The notes under the pieces: model-generated | What the model was told of the DNA's origin: nothing | Seen by the model: the letters and a program-made list of their open reading frames with translations, nothing else | The model's database searches: none | Part shown: positions 1-8,100 of the stretch, one piece after another | Position numbering within the stretch: position 1 is the stretch's first letter | Layout: every line of letters begins with the position of its first letter | Position numbers and translations under genes: made by a program | Source: CAMQRS01 sp964370065 | Lineage (GTDB): Bacteria > Bacillota_I > Bacilli_A > Erysipelotrichales > Erysipelotrichaceae | DNA length: 59,342 bases | NCBI GenBank assembly: GCA_964370065.1 | Contig: CAYJGK010000007.1 | Span: forward strand, 1-59,342 | Reading direction: 5' to 3'

Positions 1-1280
1 TGCGCTGTGTGTGAGAACATGTCTACAGGTACGATTTTTTCTATATTATAATCTTTTTTCAACACAGCTAAGTTTTTAGCTAATGTTGCTGGGTTACAAG
101 AAACGTATACAATAGAATCCATGCGACTTCTTAGAATACAAGCTAGCATAGCATCATCTAATCCGGTACGCGGAGGGTCGACTACTAATACATCAATTTT
201 TTTACGCTTTGAATACTGCATTAATTTTTCAGCAGCATCCCCACATACAAACTTTACATTATCAATGTGATTACGCTGCGCATTTTGATTAGCATTACTC
301 ACAGCATCATTAATGTATTCAATCCCTATAATTTCTTTTGCCTTCTTATGTAAAGATAATGAAATAGCACCAATCCCACTATATGCTTCTACAATAAAGT
401 CATTCCCCTCAGGTATCATACCTTCTACTACTTGGTATAATGTTTCAGCTTGTCTTGTGTTTAACTGAAAGAATGATTTAATTGATAAATTTAATTTTAA
501 TCCTCTATGTGTAAAAGGTAAAGATCGGTTTCCCCCTAAGTGAACCATTACTTTTCCATATGGTTCAACCATAAATTTATTTAAATGCACACTTTGCCAT
601 AATGAATCTAATCCTTCAATAGCCATTAATTCAGAAACCATATTTTCATCAAAACGGTCATTTCCACTTACGATACAACATTGATAGCTACCCTTAAATC
701 CACGTACAATTAAAGTACGTAGACCAAGTTTTTCTTTGAAATCAAATTCTTTCATATTGTATTTATTTAATACTTTCATAATTTCATTACGAATAAATTC
801 TAACCCTTCTTCATGTACTAAACAGGATTCAATAGGCACAAAGTAATTAGAACCAGACATATACAATCCGCACATTAATTGCCCTTTTTCCATTTTTAAT
901 GGTAATTTAAAGCTATTACGATAAGCATAAGGCATACTGTTCTTTTTAATTGGTTTAATTAAATTTGGATTCACTTGCGCATATTTAATTAATGATTGTC
1001 TTAAAATATCATGTTTATATTCAATTTGTTTTTCATAACGTACATGCATTAATGTACAAGCTCCACACTTTTTATGATACACACATTCTGGTTCTCTACG
1101 ATCTTTACTCCTTTTCAATACTCTTAGTAGTTTAGCACGCATAAAACGCGGTTGTTTATCTGTTATTTCTACTTCTACTTCTTCACCTTGTAAGGCACCT
1201 TCAATAAAGACAGGTTTTTTACGCATATCATATCCGATACCTTCTCCATTAATTCCCATTTTTATTACTTTTAATTTCAT
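1..1280 (-). CDS. rlmD: 23S rRNA (uracil-5-)-methyltransferase, RlmD/RumA family (partial, 3' end outside window)
   Basis: This SAM-dependent enzyme makes 5-methyluridine in 23S rRNA. The product begins MKLKVIKMGINGEG. Residues 1-55 look like a TRAM RNA-binding domain. A cysteine cluster at about 65-74 (ECVYHKKCGAC) matches the CX5CGXC iron-sulfur motif of RumA enzymes. The methyltransferase part carries DPPRTGL at about 365 and the nucleophile motif SCNPATL at about 392. The family is usually near 450 residues, so only a few dozen C-terminal residues lie beyond the left edge. The start is the ATG at 1278-1280, one base after the stop of the YihY-type gene, so the two are probably co-translated. 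In low-GC Gram-positives this family can also modify a second uridine (RlmCD), so the exact target is uncertain. Confidence 0.9.
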   Translation of the reverse strand, partial: MKLKVIKMGINGEGIGYDMRKKPVFIEGALQGEEVEVEITDKQPRFMRAKLLRVLKRSKDRREPECVYHKKCGACTLMHVRYEKQIEYKHDILRQSLIKYAQVNPNLIKPIKKNSMPYAYRNSFKLPLKMEKGQLMCGLYMSGSNYFVPIESCLVHEEGLEFIRNEIMKVLNKYNMKEFDFKEKLGLRTLIVRGFKGSYQCCIVSGNDRFDENMVSELMAIEGLDSLWQSVHLNKFMVEPYGKVMVHLGGNRSLPFTHRGLKLNLSIKSFFQLNTRQAETLYQVVEGMIPEGNDFIVEAYSGIGAISLSLHKKAKEIIGIEYINDAVSNANQNAQRNHIDNVKFVCGDAAEKLMQYSKRKKIDVLVVDPPRTGLDDAMLACILRSRMDSIVYVSCNPATLAKNLAVLKKDYNIEKIVPVDMFSHTA

Positions 1281-1281
1281 C

Positions 1282-2094
1282 TTATTTCCTCTTAACTACT
1301 TTCTTTAATGAATCAATCATTTTTTCTCCTGTACGATAAAATTGTACATTTTTGTATTTCAATTTTTCATTAGGACGTACAAATGCATAGTTCAAACAAT
1401 ATCCAAAATACAATACATTACTAATAACATAAATGGTTAGCATTAATGTCATTAAACTACTAAGTGGTCCATATACACTTTGATAACTCATGTAACGAGA
1501 AACAATGTATGAGAATAAAGTTCCCACTAGTAAAATACCTAAACTTGAAAACAGTGCTCCTATTATACCATAAAGTAGTCCTCTTTGTTTAAAAGATAAC
1601 ATACGATATAATACATACATTCCTACAAATGTAGCGATCACACTAGTTAGCGCTAATGTTGCATCTAACATCGTGCAAATCCAAGCACTTAAGGCAATAA
1701 CAAAAACGGTGGTAACGAATAACAGCATTGATTTTATTCTTATCAAAAATTTATAAGTTATAAATTCTTCTTGTTGAGAAGAGATCAACATTAAAGAATA
1801 AAAACTTCGACTCGCCAAGTAACACGTAATTACAAATGAAGTTATTAAAGATGCAAAATTAGATGCTTTTTGCGTGATGATATAATCTATAAAGGGCTCA
1901 ATTAATTCTTTTGGGAAGAATCGATATAAGGTTGGTAACATAGAATGTATATCTAATACTTCATTTTGAAATAAGTTGACTAATACTATCAAAGTGGGAA
2001 ACAATGCCATCAATACACAAAAGCTAATCGAATAACGAAATAGACTTCCATCCATTGAGAAAAATTGTTTAACTGCTATTGAAATTTTTTGCAT
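1282..2094 (-). CDS. YihY/BrkB family inner membrane protein
   Basis: This is a 270-residue polytopic membrane protein with about six hydrophobic segments (near 20-42, 85-105, 120-145, 150-170, 178-205 and 215-240) and the family pattern GYCLNYAF before a short basic tail. The family was once annotated as RNase BN; that is now regarded as wrong and its biochemical role is unknown. The ATG at 2092-2094 is preceded by GAGAGGA. It lies directly upstream of the rRNA methyltransferase with a 1-base gap, which suggests one transcript, but nothing visible links the two functions. Confidence 0.85.
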   Translation of the reverse strand: MQKISIAVKQFFSMDGSLFRYSISFCVLMALFPTLIVLVNLFQNEVLDIHSMLPTLYRFFPKELIEPFIDYIITQKASNFASLITSFVITCYLASRSFYSLMLISSQQEEFITYKFLIRIKSMLLFVTTVFVIALSAWICTMLDATLALTSVIATFVGMYVLYRMLSFKQRGLLYGIIGALFSSLGILLVGTLFSYIVSRYMSYQSVYGPLSSLMTLMLTIYVISNVLYFGYCLNYAFVRPNEKLKYKNVQFYRTGEKMIDSLKKVVKRK

Positions 2095-2162
2095 TCAAAT
2101 TCCTCTCTTTTTCTGTCTTTATTTTACCTTGTTTTAGCTAAACAATAAAGAAATATTAAAAA

Positions 2163-2186
2163 AAGTAATGAAATTAATCATTACTT
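2163..2186 (-). terminator. Intrinsic terminator of the pyrophosphatase-like gene
   Basis: A 9-bp perfect stem (AAGTAATGA at 2163-2171 with TCATTACTT at 2178-2186) is followed on the minus strand by seven T. The stop codon of the upstream gene (2174-2176) sits in the loop. Confidence 0.8.
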
Positions 2187-2563
2187 CCCCATTCTGGCAC
2201 TTCATGGCCACGGTATATTATTAAGGCTTTTTGAAACTCTGTTTGATTTAAGAATGACATGACTTCAAAAACTTCTTCTTCATTGCAACCAATGACTAAT
2301 TTTACTTCGCAATCTTTCTTCAAGATATCAGCACTTATAATAGCTGCTTGTACTTGCATAGATGGCGTTGAACCTTTAAATACATCAACAGGCTGCATAT
2401 CTGAACCACGCGTATCTTTTAAATATCCATAATCTACAGGATAGATTAAATTTGAATATTTATAGTGTGTACTATTCTTTGGTCGATCAATTTCTAATTT
2501 ACTTGATAAAAAGATAGTATCTAACTTTTGCCAAAACAAAGCATTGTTTTCTAATTCTTTCAT
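2174..2563 (-). CDS. Inorganic pyrophosphatase-like protein, probably catalytically degenerate
   Basis: The 129-residue product resembles the core of family I soluble pyrophosphatase, with EIDRPKNSTHYKY, IYPVDYGYL and SDMQPVDVF at about 24-64. Against E. coli Ppa, from memory, the Lys of the first motif, both Tyr and two of the three Asp in the DxDxxD-type motif are kept. The position equal to Asp67 is Gln, the position equal to Glu31 is Ser, and the C-terminal Tyr-Lys pair is missing. It is about 45 residues shorter than the usual 175. Such short relatives occur in Firmicutes, where family II enzymes do the housekeeping work. Hydrolysis of pyrophosphate is therefore doubtful. The start is supported by AGGAGG seven bases upstream. 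Confidence 0.7.
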   Translation of the reverse strand: MKELENNALFWQKLDTIFLSSKLEIDRPKNSTHYKYSNLIYPVDYGYLKDTRGSDMQPVDVFKGSTPSMQVQAAIISADILKKDCEVKLVIGCNEEEVFEVMSFLNQTEFQKALIIYRGHEVPEWGSND

Positions 2564-2676
2564 TTCGTTCCTCCTACTATTTATGAAAATTCTTTCTTAT
2601 CTGAATTATTGTTTCATAAATTTTACTTTATTTTCATTTCTATTACAATTCTAACATATTCCCTAAAAAAAAGAAA

Positions 2677-2695
2677 GAATAATCAAAGATTATTC
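2677..2695 (-). terminator. Intrinsic terminator of the thioredoxin-like lipoprotein gene
   Basis: Stem GAATAATC (2677-2684) pairs with GATTATTC (2688-2695) across a 3-base loop, followed on the minus strand by a T-rich run. The stop codon (2690-2692) lies in the stem. Confidence 0.75.
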
Positions 2696-3133
2696 AGCCT
2701 TTTTATCTAGTTCATGGCGGACTACTAATTGATCAAAATCTGACTCACTCATCGGTCCTACTACTTGATCTTTCACAGTTCCTTCTACAACAAATAAGCT
2801 ATGTGGAGTCCCAACAAAGTCCTCATAATCTTCTTGTAGTGTATCAAATATTTCCTTCGGTGATTGTTCATTTGTTAGATTTAATTCATATACTGTAATA
2901 TTATGATCCTCTAAATAAGGTGTTAACACATCTTGTTTAAAAGAAATACATGAACCACAAGTAGTTTGTGATATCATTGCATAAAATGTATCATCGTTTT
3001 CTAGTTTAGATTGTAATTGTTCATACGTAATCTCTTCATACGCACCCGGATTTGTATCTCTTATATAATTAGCACCACATGCGCTCATCAACAATACCAT
3101 CATCGCTAGACCTAACACTTTTATTTTTTTCAT
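2690..3133 (-). CDS. Thioredoxin-fold lipoprotein with CGSC motif
   Basis: This is a 147-residue predicted lipoprotein. The signal peptide MKKIKVLGLAMMVLLMSAC ends in a lipobox (LMSAC), so it should be lipid-anchored on the outer face of the membrane. The mature part has a thioredoxin-like fold: SQTTCGSC near residue 60 is the redox CxxC, and GTPHS near 110 supplies the expected cis-proline. It is likely a thiol-disulfide exchange protein whose partner is unknown. The start at 3133 has AAAGGAG seven bases upstream; the longer upstream frame has no ribosome site. Promoter DNA is shared with the divergent MscS gene. Confidence 0.8.
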   Translation of the reverse strand: MKKIKVLGLAMMVLLMSACGANYIRDTNPGAYEEITYEQLQSKLENDDTFYAMISQTTCGSCISFKQDVLTPYLEDHNITVYELNLTNEQSPKEIFDTLQEDYEDFVGTPHSLFVVEGTVKDQVVGPMSESDFDQLVVRHELDKKAE

Positions 3134-3248
3134 AATAAACTCCTTTTTACCTTTTATTATTTTAACTTGTATTAAATAGTATTGCAACTAGTTTGTATTT
3201 ATAAATAATTAATTATAGTGTATAATCTATGAAAAGGAAGGTATATTT

Positions 3249-4082
3249 ATGGAAGTGTTATTAAAAGAAGTAGATGCATTATTTGTGAACGGTTTTATGC
3301 AAGCTATCATTTCTTATGCGATTTTATTTGTCACATTATTTGTTTTAAATATATGCATCAATCGATGGATCAAAAAGAAATATGGTGCACCTAGTCGCAC
3401 CGTTAAATTATGGAAACGAAATGTTTTAAAAGTGTTTTTTATTTTAGGAGTGGCTGCGCAATTTAAAGCCTTTAGTGTAGTGGCTACCTCATTAATAGCA
3501 AGTGGTGGTTTACTAGCAATTATGGTTGGGATGGCTTCACAGGAAGCAGCTAGTAATATAATTAATGGCGCATTCATATTAATGTATAAACCTTATCGCA
3601 CAAGCGATTATATTTCCATTCCCTCTGAAAACCTAAAAGGCATTGTATTAGAAATTAGTTTACGTCATACAATTATTGAAACAATTGAGAAAACAAGATT
3701 GATTATTCCTAATCAAATAATGAATTCAGTAACTATTGAAAACGTGAATACTAAGGAGCAAATCAAAGGAAACCATTTAATCATGACTATTTCTTATGAT
3801 AGTGATATCGATAAAGCGATTTCCATCATGCAACAATGCGCTATGCAACACCCTTTATTCGTAGATATTAGAAGCGAAGCAGACAAAGATGCTAATGTTG
3901 ATGCTGTTCCTGTTTTTTGTACAAACTTTCTAGACAGTTCTATTGAACTAAGAGCGACTATTTACACAGCCGATAATGCAACTGGATTTCAGCTACTATC
4001 TGATTTAAGAAGACATGTGAAACAAGAATTTGATGCGAATCATATTGATATTCCGTTTCCGCATGTTGTCATCAAACAATAA
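3249..4082 (+). CDS. Mechanosensitive ion channel, MscS family
   Basis: A 277-residue small-conductance mechanosensitive channel that would release solutes on hypo-osmotic shock. Three N-terminal hydrophobic segments (about 17-38, 57-78, 80-105) are followed by the glycine/alanine-rich pore helix (GMASQEAASNIINGA) and then the MscS beta domain (YRTSDYISI). The length matches ordinary MscS. AAGGAAGG precedes the ATG. It is transcribed alone, divergent from the lipoprotein gene, and ends at a perfect palindromic terminator. Confidence 0.9.
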   Translation: MEVLLKEVDALFVNGFMQAIISYAILFVTLFVLNICINRWIKKKYGAPSRTVKLWKRNVLKVFFILGVAAQFKAFSVVATSLIASGGLLAIMVGMASQEAASNIINGAFILMYKPYRTSDYISIPSENLKGIVLEISLRHTIIETIEKTRLIIPNQIMNSVTIENVNTKEQIKGNHLIMTISYDSDIDKAISIMQQCAMQHPLFVDIRSEADKDANVDAVPVFCTNFLDSSIELRATIYTADNATGFQLLSDLRRHVKQEFDANHIDIPFPHVVIKQ

Positions 4083-4086
4083 AACA

Positions 4087-4107
4087 AAAGGAGCAATTGC
4101 TCCTTTT
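4087..4107. terminator. Bidirectional intrinsic terminator between MscS and yhaM
   Basis: AAAAGGAGCAATTGCTCCTTTT is perfectly self-complementary and is flanked by A- and T-runs. It can end both the plus-strand MscS transcript and the minus-strand transcript arriving from yhaM. Confidence 0.85.
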
Positions 4108-4110
4108 TGT

Positions 4111-5040
4111 TTATTTTGGTTTATACATCATCCTATTTTCTAATGCGAATAAACGGGGTGTAAATTCCCCTGGTAATGTTTGTGCAAATGCTTTTTCCAT
4201 AATATTCATTCTAGCATCCATATTATCAATATAATTCAACATTTCCGCTTCTGCTAGCATCGGTAAGACTGGTGAACCATATTCATACTGCCCATGGTGT
4301 GATAAAATCATATGGCGTAATAATGTTACTTCTGTTTCTTTGATTCCTAATTGATTTGCTACTTCACTTACTTTTGCTTGCATCATTGAAATATGCCCAA
4401 GTAATTTACCTTCCAGAGTATATTCCGTAATGACTGGCCCACTTAGCTCATCTAATTTTCCTACATCATGCAAAATGATTCCACTCATTAATAGGTCAGC
4501 ATCTAAACTTGGATATAATGTGCATATTGCTTGCCCTAGTTTAATCATACCTAGTACATGTGTGGCCAATCCTCCTACAAAATCATGATGAATGCGACTT
4601 GCTGCTGGATAGGTAAAGAAGTCCTTTTCTACTTCTTGAATAATATGTAACGTAATATTGCGATACACTGAATTATTCATTTTTTGAATGACATCATATA
4701 TTTCATCTTTTAGCACTTGTTTAGAAATAGGACTACTTCTTACATACTGTGCTAAATCTTCTTGCGAACGATCTACCATTTCCATGCTTTGAATACGAAT
4801 TTGTAATTGCTTATTATGTAATAAAATATCGCAATTAAAAGAACAAATCATACCTGGTTTATACAATTCTAATTCTTGCTCTTTCACACTCCAATACTTG
4901 GCATCCATGATTCCTGTTTTATCTTGTAAAACAAAACTTAAATACGGAGCACCTTTATTTGTTACACCTTTGTTAATTTGAGAAATCAACAGTTTTAAAG
5001 TTAATTTTTCTCCATCTTGTAACGTATTAATATATCTCAT
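4111..5040 (-). CDS. yhaM: 3'-5' exoribonuclease YhaM family (OB fold + HD domain)
   Basis: A 309-residue protein matching YhaM in layout and length. An OB-fold RNA/DNA-binding domain covers about 10-95 (GAPYLSFVLQDKTGIMDAKYW). An HD phosphohydrolase domain covers about 150-285, with HHDFVGGLATH, HDVGKL near 191 and the later SHHGQYEYG. YhaM degrades RNA 3' to 5' in Mn2+-dependent fashion and also acts on ssDNA. Its start overlaps the end of the preceding glycosyltransferase-RecX gene by 14 bases, so it is translated from the glycolipid operon mRNA. Confidence 0.9.
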   Translation of the reverse strand: MRYINTLQDGEKLTLKLLISQINKGVTNKGAPYLSFVLQDKTGIMDAKYWSVKEQELELYKPGMICSFNCDILLHNKQLQIRIQSMEMVDRSQEDLAQYVRSSPISKQVLKDEIYDVIQKMNNSVYRNITLHIIQEVEKDFFTYPAASRIHHDFVGGLATHVLGMIKLGQAICTLYPSLDADLLMSGIILHDVGKLDELSGPVITEYTLEGKLLGHISMMQAKVSEVANQLGIKETEVTLLRHMILSHHGQYEYGSPVLPMLAEAEMLNYIDNMDARMNIMEKAFAQTLPGEFTPRLFALENRMMYKPK

Positions 5041-7021
5041 ATTCTTGCTCCTTTTGTGTTAATACACATTGAATATCATCATATAAGAAACCTTTATTTA
5101 AGCAATAAGCAATTATCTTATTGCGTAACATTTTTCCTTCATACTTACGACTATAATTCTTATATGCTTTTTCCACTGCTTTTCCTACATTCATTGTTTC
5201 TTTTAATATATCTTCTTCATAATTCATTTTATTGACAACTAATTTAGCAGTATCACTAGTAAATCCATCATTTACTAACTTCTGAATCATTGTCATTTTT
5301 TTATTTTGTAGCGATTTATTCTTAATTGTTAGCATGTACTTAGCTGCTTGTTTTTCTGCTTTTAATTGCTCTTCATCATCATGAATACTCATTAATGATT
5401 GTTCTACCATTTTATATGGTAATCCTTTTTCTACTAATTTTTTTAGTATTTTAGATTTCCCAAACGCTTTCCGATTTAAACGATCTATATTCACTATCAT
5501 ATAGGCCTCATCGTTGATATATCCTTTTTCTTCTAACTTATCGATTAAATCATTAATTTCTTTAATTGATAATTGTATTTCTTCTTGATTAATTAAGAAA
5601 TCATACATTTCCTTACGGGTTCTATCTTTGGCACGTAAAAATTTAATAGCAGACATATTAGCTAATAATAAACGTTCTTTGTCCTTTAAAATCGTAAACA
5701 TGAATTCTTCAATTACTCCACCTTTTTCAATGTGGTATAACATATAATCATCTATAGAAATAAGTAAGACTTCTTCTGTTTCTAACGCACTATTTTCTAA
5801 ATAAAGCTTCATGTTATCATTTGTCGCCTTAATCATTTTAATATGATATGCATGATTAAAGTCATATACTGCTTTACGATACACTTCTACTACATTTTTA
5901 GCGAATTGGTGTACATCATATTTTTGAACAACTTCCATGCATCTAGCTTGTACAAGTGATTTATCTTCATTTGTTGATATAAAGTGATTAATCTGTGTAG
6001 CAAATTGTTTGGCATCTTCAATGAAGTAACCCGTTTGGTATTCAATCACTAGGCCTTCTACACATTCATCATGGCAGGCAAATACAGGCAATCCACTGGC
6101 TAAGGCTTCTATGTATGTCATACCTTGTGTTTCACTTGTAGAAGCACTAGCAAAGGCATCACTCATAGCATAATAGTAAGGCACTTCATCACGTGGTACT
6201 TTCCCGATGAAAAGAACACGATTTTCAATTCCTAAATCGACTACTTTTTGTTTTAAATCATCTTCACTTGGGCCGGCTCCTACAATCATTAAGATTGTAT
6301 GTTCATCTTCTACATATTGAAATCCTTCAATTAATAATGTGATGTTTTTTTCAGGTGCAATTCTACCTAAGTAAGTAATCACATGTTTTTCAGGAGTTAT
6401 ATTATATTTTTCTTTTAACCTTTGTATACGTGCTTTATCAATATTATTCGGTTTAAATAAATCTAAATTCAATCCAGTAGGAATAATATGAATAGGACGA
6501 TGAATTCCATATCCTTCTAATATTTGCTTCGTTTTCTCACTTGGTGCAATAATATTGGCCACACTACTGCACATATACTTACTAAATTTAATCATTAGTT
6601 TTTTTGAAGTAGGTTCCATCATATCTAAATTTAAACGATTAATATAATGTGTATAATCTTCATACATAGTATGATATGTGTACACAACAGGAATGTTTAA
6701 TACCTTCGCAACAATCCGCGCAAAGATTCCCACTCCAAATTCAGTATGTACGTGAACAACATCTAAATTCAGCTTTTCAATTTCTGCTTTAATTGAAAAA
6801 TGATAAGGTGTACTTAAAATATACCCATATAGCCACTTTAATTCCAATCCTGGCATACGGAACACATTTCCCTCTCTAGTTGCGTGTAGTAATGATTTAT
6901 GAGAAGTAATCACATACACTTCATGTCCTTGCTCTTCTAATTCATTTTGTAAAGTAATCACTGATGATACGACTCCATTAATATCGGGTGTATATGTATC
7001 TGTAAAAATTCCTATTTTCAT
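5027..7021 (-). CDS. Fusion: LafA-like diacylglycerol glucosyltransferase (GT4) + complete RecX domain
   Basis: This 664-residue product joins two complete proteins. Residues 1-390 are a GT-B family 4 glycosyltransferase (MKIGIFTDTYTPDINGV, HVHTEFGVG, TYHTMYEDYTHYINR, TYLGRIAPEKN, SETQGMTYIEALASG). They most resemble LafA-type enzymes that move glucose from UDP-glucose to diacylglycerol at the inner membrane face. Residues about 395-664 are RecX: a small beta N-terminal part (YMLYHIEKGGVIEE) and four three-helix repeats (RTRKEMYDFL, LEEKGYINDEAY, GKSKILKKLVEKGLP). RecX normally modulates RecA filaments. The frame is open across the junction with no internal ribosome site that I can see. The ATG overlaps the upstream stop (ATGA) and has AAGGAG before it. 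A role in recombination is inferred only. Confidence 0.88.
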   Translation of the reverse strand: MKIGIFTDTYTPDINGVVSSVITLQNELEEQGHEVYVITSHKSLLHATREGNVFRMPGLELKWLYGYILSTPYHFSIKAEIEKLNLDVVHVHTEFGVGIFARIVAKVLNIPVVYTYHTMYEDYTHYINRLNLDMMEPTSKKLMIKFSKYMCSSVANIIAPSEKTKQILEGYGIHRPIHIIPTGLNLDLFKPNNIDKARIQRLKEKYNITPEKHVITYLGRIAPEKNITLLIEGFQYVEDEHTILMIVGAGPSEDDLKQKVVDLGIENRVLFIGKVPRDEVPYYYAMSDAFASASTSETQGMTYIEALASGLPVFACHDECVEGLVIEYQTGYFIEDAKQFATQINHFISTNEDKSLVQARCMEVVQKYDVHQFAKNVVEVYRKAVYDFNHAYHIKMIKATNDNMKLYLENSALETEEVLLISIDDYMLYHIEKGGVIEEFMFTILKDKERLLLANMSAIKFLRAKDRTRKEMYDFLINQEEIQLSIKEINDLIDKLEEKGYINDEAYMIVNIDRLNRKAFGKSKILKKLVEKGLPYKMVEQSLMSIHDDEEQLKAEKQAAKYMLTIKNKSLQNKKMTMIQKLVNDGFTSDTAKLVVNKMNYEEDILKETMNVGKAVEKAYKNYSRKYEGKMLRNKIIAYCLNKGFLYDDIQCVLTQKEQEYEIY

Positions 7022-8091
7022 GTGTGTTCTCCTTCTTCGATATAATCTTTTTTATCTACTTGATGCGTTGGTTTATTACGATTAAATTTATACTTTAATA
7101 CAATAAATGTAAGCCCACCAATTAAAACAATTAAATGATATGTAGAAAAACGCCATAAAATCATAATTGAGTTCGTGGCGACTGCTCCAAATGTGCTTGT
7201 AAAAATGGCCAAAAATGTACCTTCCGTACCTCCACTTCCTCCAGGTACAGGAAAAAACACCATTGATAAATAAACATAGGAAGTCATAGCAATGACATCT
7301 ATTAAAGGAATATTACTTACTTGTACGCCTAAAAGAATAGCAACAAAATAAGGTAATGAATATAAGATGGTTAGACGCAGTATATTCAGCAATACACACT
7401 TTACAACCATTCCTTTTAATTTTTTAATTTTTTTAATTTCACTTGTGAATAAATTTAATTGTATATTCCACGCTTTTATGACGTTTTCTGGTTGCTTAAT
7501 AATTTTAATTTTCCCTAAAAAAAGTACAATTATTTTAGACAATTTCACATATATTTTAGGAAATAATGCCATTGTGAATAAAAAGAATATAACTGCACTA
7601 TTCAATAAATACCCAATAATAATTAAAATAAAAAAGTGTGAAAAGTGCGCATAAAAATACGCTCCTCTCAATATCATTAATACGCTTGTATAAGCTAACA
7701 TTGTACTTTGATATATAATAAAGTCCATCCATAGGATGCTAGCTCCATCACTTAGCTTTACCCCTTGGTTTTTTAAAATATACGCTTGCCCAAATTGTCC
7801 TCCTGTAGCACTAGGCGTAACTCCACTGAAAAAAGCACCTACAAATGCTACTTGTAGCCCTTCTTTATACGTATAATTTTTTTTATTTTTTCTTGCCAAT
7901 ATTCGATAAATAGCTCCAATTACACAGTTATAACTTAATCCGTATAATAGAATTGCTAAAAAAGAATACCACTTTAAATTTGATAATAACGCAATAACTT
8001 CTTCAAAGTTATCTTTTAATGCAAACCAAAGTCCTAAGCCAGTTAACGTTAGAATCAACAAGAAATTAATAATATAATGTCTTTTTGTCAT
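7018..8091 (-). CDS. Polytopic membrane protein, LPG synthase/AglD-type transmembrane domain (UPF0104)
   Basis: A 357-residue membrane protein with roughly eight hydrophobic segments and the signature motifs SATGGQFGQAY (about 98) and VPGGSGGTEG (about 285). These mark the membrane domain of MprF-like lysyl-phosphatidylglycerol synthases and flippases; the soluble aminoacyl-transfer domain is absent. It sits between the two glycolipid glycosyltransferases and overlaps the LafA-like gene by four bases. Flipping or handling of the glycolipid is a reasonable inference but not shown. Confidence 0.8.
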   Translation of the reverse strand: MTKRHYIINFLLILTLTGLGLWFALKDNFEEVIALLSNLKWYSFLAILLYGLSYNCVIGAIYRILARKNKKNYTYKEGLQVAFVGAFFSGVTPSATGGQFGQAYILKNQGVKLSDGASILWMDFIIYQSTMLAYTSVLMILRGAYFYAHFSHFFILIIIGYLLNSAVIFFLFTMALFPKIYVKLSKIIVLFLGKIKIIKQPENVIKAWNIQLNLFTSEIKKIKKLKGMVVKCVLLNILRLTILYSLPYFVAILLGVQVSNIPLIDVIAMTSYVYLSMVFFPVPGGSGGTEGTFLAIFTSTFGAVATNSIMILWRFSTYHLIVLIGGLTFIVLKYKFNRNKPTHQVDKKDYIEEGEHT

Positions 8092-8100
8092 AAGCTTCCT

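Noticed and set aside
3314..3577. Reverse-strand open frame inside the MscS gene
   Set aside because: It lies wholly within a convincing channel gene, has no ribosome site and no family motifs.
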